In this document: in pieces, positions 48,801 through 60,800 of the stretch
How the letters are laid out: the number at the start of each line of letters is the position of its first letter
Position numbering within the stretch: position 1 is the stretch's first letter
Source of the DNA: Nipponacmea schrenckii
Taxonomy: Eukaryota; Mollusca; Gastropoda; Lottiidae
Length of the DNA: 64,000 nt
Reading direction: 5' to 3'
Assembly: GCA_030562195.1 (NCBI GenBank)
Contig: JAUJPP010000005.1
Location: 3,472,001-3,536,000, forward strand
Translations under genes and position numbers: made by a program
The notes under the pieces: generated by a model
What the model was told of the DNA's origin: nothing
Databases searched by the model: none
Seen by the model: only the letters and a program-made list of their open reading frames with translations

Positions 48801-51800
48801 AAGTCGAAATTGTATTGATACGACCTGAAATGATACGACAATCGGATCGTCATTGTCGATGAAGTCGAAATCGAAATCGGGCAATTATAAAAGGCATGAA
48901 ACGACTTTGACGCTCTTTGCTTCTGAAGACGAATGTCATGAACTACTTCACTGTGCTCCTGTAATAAACGATGAAAGTTTCTAATCATACTTACTCAATA
49001 CAATGAGCGGCAGTCACCACAAAATTTGGACTGATCAGCGAGCCACCACAGTAGTGTTTGCCGACTCGCTGGAGCGACACCTGCCACGGCCAGCTGCAAG
49101 GTGGTGCGTCATTTCCATTGACGATGAAGTTCTTCAACTGTGTGCTGCGTTTCCCACATTGCCTTTCTTCACATCTGACCTTTACGGCTGCGTTATTCTC
49201 ACAATATTTCCTAAACCACATATAGAAAATGGACTTAAGAAAGGTATTGGATGAAGTTTTACGTCCTAAGTATTGGCAGATGTATGGACCATGTCATGCT
49301 TATTGAACTCTACCTTTGCACCACTGACGGGATGAAACCGGATAGAAGGTTGAGTGAGACAAAGATAAAGCGGATGGAATGGTGAGTCAATCCAAGCAAA
49401 ACCGGATGAGCAATGGTGAACATACCTGACGTAGGACCGCCCGATGATGGAGGTGTTGTTGCCTTGTGGATCCATATGGATGAACGTGTCGTAGAAATAA
49501 TCCTCTGTGGCCCATTCTATTGCCATCCTGAAAGGAAAATGAATTCCATAAACATACATGGATATCACTAGGCTCTCAAATCACAAGATCTGCAGCATCA
49601 GTCTAGACTTAAATCCATAACCTATACAAATTTATGTACACACGTTTCTCTACTCCGTAACCAACGCACCTCTGAGATATCTTGCCTACCCACTAAACAC
49701 CCTTACTGTCCAGTTATGGACTCCCCTTCGCTTCTAATTGGCCCCTTACATGTTTTAACAGGGCCTTCTTGTGTTGGAAAGATGTTTTGCAGAACTTGGA
49801 AAGATGATCTATACTTACAAATTACCGAGCTTCCGACAAACCAAATCTGCTTTCTCGTTAGTAAAGTTGGTAGCACAAACCGGAGACCAATCGTCCCCAT
49901 GTCGGACCAGGAACGGATAGAATACGTCCACTTCAATAACTAGAGAATAATAAAACGTTAACATAGTTAAGAGCCATCTGCGGTGCAATATACGTGTATA
50001 TATATTTTCAAATATTCAATGAACATTTGAAATCCACAGACAAGGCGAAATTTCCCTCATTACGCACTAACAGGTGTCTATGAATCTAGGAAAGAAGTAT
50101 TTAAATCCCCAACCCGTTTTTTTTTCACTTTTGATCAGGAAAACATCACCCCCACAATGGACTCTTGTTACTTTGGATAACAGTGAAGGACTTACTGCAC
50201 GATTTTTCATCCGAGTGGTCTGAACATTGTGGTGCTCCGTCACATCTTTGACTGGCTTGAATACACTCTCCGCTTAGGCAACGGAACTCTCCGGGCATAC
50301 ATTCAGCTGAAAGCATAAACGATTCGATAGATACATTATGGGACCTTAAGATGTATCGTAAGTCATCCTTCCTCGTAATTCTAGTCAACCCAGCTGTGAA
50401 TTGGTACAGAATAAGTCATCTTTCCTCGTATTCTAGTTAACCCAGCTGTAAATGGGTACAGAATAAGTCATCCTTCCTCATTATTCCAGTGAACCCAGCT
50501 GTCAATTGGTACAGAATAAGTCATCTTTCCTCATATTCTAGTCAACCCAGCTGTAAATGGGTACAAAATAAGTCATCTTTCCTCGTTATCCCATATCGAC
50601 TCAGCTGTATCTGGAATAAGTCAACTTATTTTGAGTCAGTTATCTTTTCCCATGAACTCTGGTAATCCATCTCTGAATGAGTGGTTTTCTGGAACATCTT
50701 TGGATATCACAACAAGAGAAGGGGGGTCCCAGTGATTTATGGGTACTCACGGCAATTTTCTTCGTCGTCAAACGTGGTTCCACAATCCTGCAAACCGTCG
50801 CAGACCCATTCAGGCATGATGCATATTCCGCTTTTACATTTGTACTGGCCTTGTGGACAATCTGTAAAACATAAGTAGCAATTAAATAAGTTTCAGATCA
50901 AGCTGGAGCATACAGATATCCGTTAAAGGGTACTGTCCCAACGTAAAGAAGTTATTAAACAGGAGCGACCCTTACCAGTTGTACAGTTTTCCTCATCGCT
51001 GAGGTCCGGACAGTCGTATTTGGTGTCACATCTTTGGTAATTCTTAATACACATTCCCATTTTACATTGGTACTGATACTCGTTACAATCTGAATAATAA
51101 ATAAATCAATAGAAAATAATAAATAAATGAAGTATAAAAAATGAATAGAATAAAGAATATAATAAATAAATAAATAAATAAGAAAATAAAATAAAATAAA
51201 GTAAAATAAAAATAAAAATAAAAATAAATAAATAAATAAAAAAATAAATAAATAAATAAATAGAAAATAAATAAATAAATAGAAAATAATAAATAAATAG
51301 AAAATAAATAAAAAATAAAAATAAATAGAAAATAATAAATAAAATAAAAATAAATAAATAAATAGAAAATAAATGAATAAATAGAAAATAATAAATAAAT
51401 AAATAAATAGAAAATAATAAATGAATAGAAAATAAATAAATAGATAAAAAATAAATAAATAGAAAATAAATAAATAATTAATTAATAGAAAATAATAAAT
51501 AAATAAATAAAAATAAATAAATAATTTAATAAATAGAAAATAATAAATAAATAAATAATAGAAAATAATAAATAAATAGAAAATTAATAAATAGAAAATA
51601 ATTAATAAATAGAAAATAATAAATAAATGTATATCGAGGATAAATAAAAGATTAATGCAAAAAAATATATTTATATGTGAGCGATGGTCCTCTTGAAGAT
51701 TAAAGTGAGTCTGTGTTGTAGGGTGGGATTTCGGGCAATGTGTTTTGTAACGTATCAGTCATGTACCGGCAAAATAAGACCAAATTGGTCGGTGAGTATA

Positions 51801-54800
51801 TTAACAATATATTTTTATACGTGAGGTGTCATTTGTTAATCTCTTAGAATGTTACTAAACACCCCAGAAGTGCGACCTGGAATGTAAAAAACATATCAAC
51901 ATGGCTTTGATTAATGTGTTTTGGTTTTGATTTTCACTTTTTCTTAGGTTGTTAGCCTCTGTAGATAGTTTAGTGTAGTCCGTGTAATCCGGCCATTAAT
52001 GGTTATGCACCTTTTAGAGTATCATTGCTGCATTAAATTTTATCACAAACGGGTCTACGTGAAAATGTCATGTCAAATTCTTAAGTTCAACAATACACTT
52101 GCAATTATTCAACCATTTGAATTTTTTCGCTAACTCTGACAAAAGGCATTATGTGTTGGTTCTTTATTCGACAGAAATTCGTCGACAATTATTCGGCAAT
52201 TTGAAATTCTCGACTCACAATGCGACCGATGTACGCTGCGTTCCTTTCACGCCCAAAGCATTTGAAATATTCATGCGTTCGCTTTTATTGCAGTATGGTG
52301 TATTTGAAACGGGACAAAAAGTTGACAAACCTCTATGACTTATATGTAATAAAAGAGCTTTTCAACCAAAAGGGAACACATAGACTGTATTGTCCCCGCA
52401 TGTAAATAATAAGCATTTTTTTAACCACCGCAAAAATTTAGGTCCGTAGCTTATTGGAAAATTGAAATATATATATTTGCTTAGTCTTGTTATACCATTT
52501 ATTTCTCTTGATAACACTGCCTGTATGAGTATATGAAACATTGAGTTAATAAATGTCAGAAATAGTATATCTATATATCTTGTGATTCTTTATAATATTT
52601 AATAACACTGCCTGTTGATTAACGTTAGTTAATATTGTCAAAAAATGCTGTATTTGAGGCTTGAAAACCTTGATATTATATGTCAATAAAAGGTTTTATA
52701 TCTAAAGGGTTATTACACATGACTATTGTCTCGATAGTAAATAATGAAGCATATTTTTACCACCTGAAAAATTTTGAGCTTATTGGAAAGATTGAGAGAA
52801 ATTTGGTGCTTAGGATCCTTGTGTAACCTAAGTTATTATTCTTGAAAGATCATTGACTTGGGTTGACCGAGGACCAACTGGTAGACGGATCCTCGTGAAC
52901 CTAAGTTATTATCTTGAAAGATATTGACTTGGGGTTGACCGAGGACCAACTGGTAGACTGGATCCTCGTGAACCTAAGTTATAATTCTTGAAGTCAGACA
53001 TTGACGAAATTAGGCTTTACGTTTCTGAAGTATGACCTGAGTCGAACCAGCTGGTAGATAGATCCTCGTGAACCTAAGTTATTATCCTTGAAAGATCATT
53101 GACTTGGGGTTGACCGAGGACCAACGGGTAGACAGGATCCTCGTGAACCTAAGTTATTATTCTTGTAAGATCAATGACAAGAGGTTGACCGAGGACCAAC
53201 TGGTAGACAGGATCCTCGTGAACCTAAGTTATTATTCTTGTAAGATCATTGCCAAGAGGTTGACCGAGGACCAGCTGGTAACAGGATCCTGTAACCTAAG
53301 TTATTATTCTTGTAAGATCAATGACAAGAGGTTGACCGAGGACCAACTGGTAGACAGGATCCTCGTGAACCTAAGTTATTATTCTTGTAAGATCAATGAC
53401 AAGAGGTTGACCGAGGACCAGCTGGTAAACAGGCTCATTGTGAACCTAGGTTATTATTCTTGTAAGATCGATGACAAGAGGTTGACCGAGGACCAGCTGG
53501 TAGACATGATCCCCGTGAACCTAGGTTATTATCCTTGTAAGATCATTGCTTAGAGGTTTGCCCGAGGACCAGCTGGTAAACAGGATCATTGTAAACCTAG
53601 GTTATAATCCTTGTAGGATCATTGCTTAGACTAGCTGGTAGACACAATCCTCGTGGACCTAAGTCGTTATCCTTCTACAAAAAAATTGCAAAATTAGCTG
53701 TTTCTTTCTTTCACAAATGTGTATATTTGTATATGCCGCATTCCAGGCGGTGTTAAGATTCTACTTGCTATTTAAGTAAAACACATCGTAAGAGGCGTTA
53801 AATGGACTAGAAAATAAAAAACTCGACATGTCAATTATGACAAATGAGTTTGAAAGCAAGTAATGCATCAACGCCCTTGTTGAAAATACTCTGTCAATGC
53901 AACTTTTATTCATATGCTTCAAAGGATTATGCATAAAACCTGGCACGTATTCAAAATATTCAAACGCCGTGCACTTGAGATATACAAATGCATTTTGAAA
54001 TAGAAGGTTTACGCGGATTCTATTTACAAACTCGTCCTTATTTGTTAACATATCGTTTGACTGGGACAACGAGGATTTCATTTTTACCAGCTGATCCTTG
54101 CTCTAACCTCTTGGTGCTGATCCTTACCAGATTATCCATACCCATTTACAGCTGGGTCCTCTATAATAATGAGGATTGCTTTTTGAACCAACTGGTCTTC
54201 GGAAAACCCTTTTGAAGATGAACGTAGAGCTAAACCATTGATTGAAACATTGAAGAAAACTGGCCTTAAAAGGTAACCTTGTTGTACCCTATATTTGAAG
54301 CTTTTTTCTGGGTCAAAAATTAATCGTAAAAAAACATGGAAATGACGGAGTTGATTTCCGCTTGACCTCCGAATTGTATCAAAGAGGATCAAGATGTCAC
54401 TTTTAAACATTCAAGCATACGCAAATGTAGATAAATGTACCAAATCATCCTTTGTTTTTCTCATGAACGTCAAATAACGGGCGTTGTAATGAGTGCTTAA
54501 GGCATCTGAAGAAGCTAAGAATTGATGTAGGGCGATGTAATAGGGTTTCAGTTCCTATAGGTGCGGCAGATCATCATACATGGAAATAACACACATGAAA
54601 CTACGTATGGTTCTTAAATAGAAATAACACACATGAAACTACGTATGGTTCTTAAATAGAAATAACACACATGAAACTACGTGTGGTTCTTAAATGGAAA
54701 TAACACACATGAAACTACGTATGGTTCATACATGGAAATAACACACATGAAACTACGTGTGATACTTAAATGGAAATAACACACATGAAACTACGTGTGG

Positions 54801-57800
54801 TTCTTAAATGGAAATAAAACACACTAACGTAGTTTACAAGCATTTTGTATCTCAGTAAGTCAAATTGGTGAATATTTCAAACAAGCCTACAAATTACATT
54901 TAATGTTTGAGTCCAACGCACTATTTATAGATCGATCGATGCTTTTTTGAGCTACAAATCCAAAATAACTTGGAAAATAATAAAATTTTTGTGGTAAAAG
55001 TGTTAAGGAGGATTGAATTAAGGAGTCGTTCATCTGATTAAATTTTTGATGAAATGATATCGGCCATGAATAGAGGGCTAGTTTAACACAATTCGGCGTG
55101 AGGTTGTCCATATTGAAATCGTTTTCACCTGTGTCGCTAACTCTTTGATGTTGGTTATAAACGTTGGTTCGCCCGTGGCTAGGGAGGGTCCAGACTTAAA
55201 ACGTCGGAATGTATCTTAATTAAGTCTGACTTATAAATAGGCAATTTATTTCTGTTTAATACACCCACCAAATAAAATCAAAATTAACGTCTTAGATTTT
55301 TGAATGACTTTGGAATGTTACCCCTGTAGAGAAAGGGGGGAGTGGGATTCCCCTCGCTCGCTGGTTTGTAAATCAAGGCGACCGAGATTGTATAATACAC
55401 TATAAGCCTTTGATATTATGTATTATGACAGATATTATGCACCTACATTCCGATATATGAGAAGGTGTCACATACCTAGACGGTGGTATTGCCCTTTAAA
55501 GCGACTGATCCAAATACAACAATGTACGTTTGTTTAAAGTCAAATTATTTAATATAAGGGTCACTAAATTTTAAATGGGTAAATAAAATCTAGGAAAGAT
55601 CAATGCCAAGAGGTTTAGTAAAGGATCAGCTGGTAGAAAGGATCCTCATTATTCCAGTAGACCAAGCTGTAAATGGGTACGGATAATCCGGGAAGGATCA
55701 ATGCAAGAGGTTTGGTCGAGGGCCAGCTGGTAGAAAGGATCCTCATTATTTCAGTCAACCCAGTTGTAATGGGTACAGATAAACTAGTAAAGATCAACAC
55801 CCAGAATTTGTTCAAGGATCAGCTGGTAGAAAGGATCCTTGTGAACCTTAGTCGTTATCCTTGTAAAATATAGTCCTTGCTTCCATGTTAAAACCATTGT
55901 CCTTCTACACATGGCAAGCAATTAAACCTACCTATATTTACTCTGCAGTAGATATTAGGGAGCAACTTATTTTCATAATATTGTGGCATTTCAAACGGGC
56001 CAATTAACACGCTCGCACGTTGTGAGTTTAGGTTGTGTTTTGTAAAAATAAACACATGCGCAAACCTCTTAAATACTTTATTATTATCGACAGCTCCTCC
56101 TTAAAAAATGTCGTTCATTGAACAGGTGTGTTGGGGTATCTATACCCCTTATTTGGGTCCCTGATTTCACAAGCTGTCAAACCGAAATATAATTTATGAG
56201 AAAATATTTGTTAATGGCATCGTCTCCTTAATAAGGTGTATTCAGACCTTGTCAGTTTTTTTCTAACTAGGTGATTAACGATGTTTTCGAATGATAAACA
56301 TATTCATATTCGTCACTATTCTGTTTGAAGCCACAATAGACTGGAATTCCATTATTGGTATAATACGAAAGGTTATTGGGGCATATAGGTTACCCATTTA
56401 AGTTACCCATTTTTGAAATATTTTGACCTCCTTAAAAATGCTCTGCCAAATGTCTACGATAATAATAGAAAGAAAGAGCGAAAGAAAGAAACAACTATAT
56501 TTTACAAGGATAACAATTTAGGTTCACAAGTCCGCCGTGACAGGGATCCTTTCTACCAGCTGGTCCTTGTCCAAACCTCTGGGAATTGATCTTATCTGTA
56601 CCCATTTATAGCTGGGTTGACTGGAAAAGTCATGAGTAAAACCCATCTCAAATGGAAGCTTTGCAAATTAAAACTTAAACGATGTCAAGCAAGGCGATGT
56701 TTTACACCCCCTTTCATTGCTTTAGTGTATACATGTACGTGCTACTTTGAAATGTATACCGTCCAATTAACGTGCCAATAAAGCGACAAACTTCATAATG
56801 CTTTGAAAGATGAGACTATTTTGCAAGGTTATTGAAAAGGTGGGATTAGCACCCTCTTGAGTTTAAAAACATTGAAATCTGAGCCACCAAAGTTACAACT
56901 GTTTTGATTATGCAGGAAATTTCAGAAATATTTTATAAAACTAGATATGCAACGATATCCGCAATTTTCAATGAACGTTACAAATATTTCCTTATCAAAC
57001 CACATTCCATTTTATATAAAAATCATTGTTGGACACAAGAACGGTTTACTTAAAGGGACGTCTATTTAAAACTACCGTATCACTTTTGAAAATGCAAACC
57101 CACCGTCTGGTTAGAACAGTTTAAGTTATTTTTGTTAATTAAAGACATAAAGACCAGTTCTGCTCCCTATGCAGATTCGACTGTGATGGTCTCCTTGGCG
57201 TCCACCGACAACACAGTAATGTTGCATGACAGAACAGCTAATCCTGATGCCACAATACGACTGGGAGTGTCAAGGATTGCTCAGAACAGCTGATGCCGAT
57301 GCCACCCTGCGCATGGGAGTGTCAAGGATTGCGCAGAACAGCTGATCATGATACCACCCTTCGATTGGGAGTGCTAAGGATTGCGCATACATATAGTAAC
57401 ATTGCCATGAAGTTGGTTATTGAGACACGCCTTCTCACCAACCTATAAATACACCAGATGAACTCTCTGTAATAGGCACATGTTTGTAATTAGCCCATCC
57501 TAACATAATTTTCTGATCTAATTATGTCACTCAAAATAGAACTCATCGTTATTGATCAATTACTGTCCAAGGTGCTGTTCCGCGTAGGATTTTCCGGTTC
57601 GGTTTCAAAAGAGTCTTTATAGGCGTAGTAACTTCCGGTTGTATTTAGGAAGAGATGTGGTTATGTCATGTTGTTCTAGTTTTCATTTCTGGGGATTTCC
57701 GAGCCTTTTTCATCAAGTCTCACTTTGTTTAGACTCGGCGTCAAAAAAAAATAGACGTCTGGAAGTCAGAAGCTAAGCAATTCTCGAATATTGGTTATCG

Positions 57801-60800
57801 AAAATTGACTGCCACGATACCATTCTAAGATTGGGATTTTCAACTTGACATTCATTTCCGAAGTCTTGAATGCTGATCCCTAAGGGTTTGGTCCAGGGTT
57901 TCGTCCAGGGTTTCGTCCAGGGTTTCGTCCAGGGTTTCGTCCAGGGTTTGGTCCAGGGTTTGGTCCAGTAGTTTCGTCCAGGGTTTGTCCAGAGTTTCGT
58001 CCAGGGTTTGGTCCAGGGTTTGGTCCAGGGTTTCGTCCAGGGTTTGGTCCAGGGTTTGGTCCAGGGTTTCGTCCAGGGTTTCGTCCAGGGTTTCGTCCAG
58101 GGTTTGGTCCAGGGTTCCGTCCAGTAGTTTCGTCCAGGGTTTGGTCCAGGGTTTCGTCCAGGGTTTCGTCCAGGGTTTCGTCCAGGGTTTGTCCAGGGTT
58201 TCGTCCAGTAGTTTCGTCCAGGGTTTGGTCCAGGGTTTGGTCCAGGGTTTGGTCCAGGGTTTCGTCCAGGGTTTCGTCCAGGGTTTGGTCCAGGGTTTCG
58301 TCCAGTAGTTTCGTCCAGGGTTTGGTCCAGGGTTTGGTCCAGGGTTTCGTCCAGGGTTTGGTCCAGGGTTTCGTCCAGGGTTTTGTCCAGGTTTCGTCCA
58401 GGGTTTGTCCAGGGTTTCGTCCAGGGTTCGTCCAGGGTTTTCGTCCAGGGTTTGGTCCAGGGTTTCGTCCAGGGTTTCGTCCAGGGTTTGGTCCAGGGTT
58501 TCGTCCAGGGTTTCGTCCAGGGTTTGGTCCAGGGTTCCGTCCAGGGTTTCGTCCAGGGTTTCGTCCAGGGTTTGGTCCAGGGTTTTGTCCAGGGTTTCGT
58601 CCAGGGTTTCGTCCAGGGTTTGGTCCAGGGTTTCGTCCAGGGTTTCGTCCAGGGTTTCGTCCAGTAGTTTCGTCCAGGGTTTTGTCCAGGGTTTCGTCCA
58701 GGGTTTTCGTCCAGGGTTTCGTCCAGGGTTTCGTCCAGAGTTTCGTCCAGGGTTTCGTCCAGTAGTTTCGTCCAGGGTTTGGTCCAGGGTTTCGTCCAGT
58801 AGTTTCGTCCAGGGTTTCGTCCAGGGTTTGGTCCAGGGTTTGGTCCAGTAGTTTCGTCCAGGGTTTGGTCCAGGAGTTTCGTCCAGGGTTTGGTCCAGGG
58901 TTTCGTCCAGGGTTTCGTCCAGGGTTTCGTCCAGGGTTTCGTCCAGTAGTTTCGTCAGGGTTTCGTCCAGGTTTCGTCCAGGGTTTCGTCCAGAGTTTCG
59001 TCCAGGGTTTGGTCCAGGGTTTTGTCCAGGGTTTCGTCCAGGGTTTGTCCAGAGTTTCGTCCAGGGTTTGTCCAGGTTTCGTCCAGTGTTTGTCCAGGGT
59101 TTAGTCCAGGTTTCGTCCAGTAGTTTGTCCAGGGTTTGGTCCAGGGTTTGGTCCAGGGTTATCCAGGTTTGTCCAGGTTTGTCCAGGGTTTGTCCAGGGT
59201 TCAGTCCAGAGTTTGTCCAGTAGTTTCGTCCAGTGGTTTGGTCCAGGGTTTTGTCCAGGGTTTCGTCCAGGGTTTTGTCCAGGGTTTGGTCCAGGGTTTG
59301 GTCCAGGGTTTGGTCCAGTAGTTTCGTCCAGGGTTTGGTCCAGGGTTTTGTCCAGTAGTTTCGTCCAGGGTTTGGTCCAGGGTTCTGTCCAGGGTTTGGT
59401 CCAGGGTTTTGTCCAGGGTTTGGTCCAGGGTTTGGTCCAGGGTTTTGTCCAGGGTTTTGTCCAGGGTTTGGTCCAGGGTTTCGTTTGGGTTTTAGTCGAA
59501 AGGTACCGTACACCTTAAGTGCACTCCTTGCCCCCTAAAACCTGGTGTTACCATACCCCTTAGAGCGATCGTGATCATTTAAACATTTGAAGACCAACAG
59601 GGGCTGTACTTCATAAGCCATTACTCGTTTGAGAATTCGAATTTTTAATCCAGAGCCATTACGTTGACAATATAACTAAATTCCGAGCGACAAAGGGTTA
59701 AAATGGAGAGGTCACTTTATTACGACTCTTAACCACGTGGTCTCTTTCAATAAGACGCTTGATTAACCCTTTAAGTGTTGCAAGTATGTCGCCTGAATAA
59801 TGGCAGCCCGTTTTGTTTAGGATTCCTTGCGTTTAATGGCGTCACTGAACTCGACGCCTGCTGCGAGAGTCAATTGAGAGTTGTCGGACGTGAAAGGCTG
59901 CGTTCAAATTGTCGGTCGGGAGCCTTGCTCGAGAACATGATCTCCCTCTTTTCATAGTAGTATTTTATAACCAATTGAAGGGTTTAGAAAGGAGAACTTA
60001 ATTGTTCGGGACAAAAGAATCGAATACATTTCACCAAATTATAAAGACACTTGAGGCTTCAAAAATGTTGACTTAATAAGCCTTTATGATGGGCAAAGAA
60101 TGTCAACTCCAATGACTCAAAATTTCCGATTTTAAAGTGGAAGGTATGAGCCAAATTAATTTGCCAGTAAGAAAATACGTATATCATAATTTCAATGGTG
60201 AGTTAAACATACATGCAACGGTAAATCAAATGAAATTGTAATTATTTTCGGCAAAATGGTTACAAGTTAATAAATCCAGTATGAACCGTCATTAAAAAAT
60301 CCAGTATTGACACTGACAAAAGTGGCTGTGGGTTGCGATTTCAGTCGGTGTGTAGAAGTCCGATGACCTTGAATAAGTCACCTTTATCATATTTCCAGTC
60401 AAATGTGAATGGGGACGGATAATCCGGGAAAGATCAATGCCAAGAGGTTTGGTCGGAACCAGATGTCAGAAAGGATCCTTAACTGTGAACCTAAGTTGTT
60501 ATCCTTCTAAAATATAGTTGTTTCTTTCTTTTTAACTGTGAATCTAAGTTGTTATCCTTGTAAAATATAGTTGTTTCTTTCTTTTTAACTGTGGATCTAA
60601 GTTGTTATCCTTGTAAAATATAGTTGTTTCTTTCTTTTTAACTGTGAACCTAAGTTGTTATCCTTGTAAAATATAGTTGTTTCTTTCTTTTTAACTGTGG
60701 ACCTAAGTTGTTATCCTTGTAAAATATAGTTATTTCTTTCTTTCGTTTTAAATAATGATACTATCGAAAGGAAATCTATACGTGAAATGAAAGCACACAT

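Noticed and set aside
52099..52338. 79-aa plus-strand ORF
   Set aside because: Antisense within the large intron, no domain content, ordinary length for chance ORFs.
53104..53553. 149-aa plus-strand ORF
   Set aside because: Encoded by tandem units of the CAGCTG satellite family; periodic, with no start context or domain.
57852..59513. 553-codon minus-strand ORF
   Set aside because: Entirely a 12-bp minisatellite with no stop in its unit; the plus strand is similarly open. Low-complexity product, no splice or start context.
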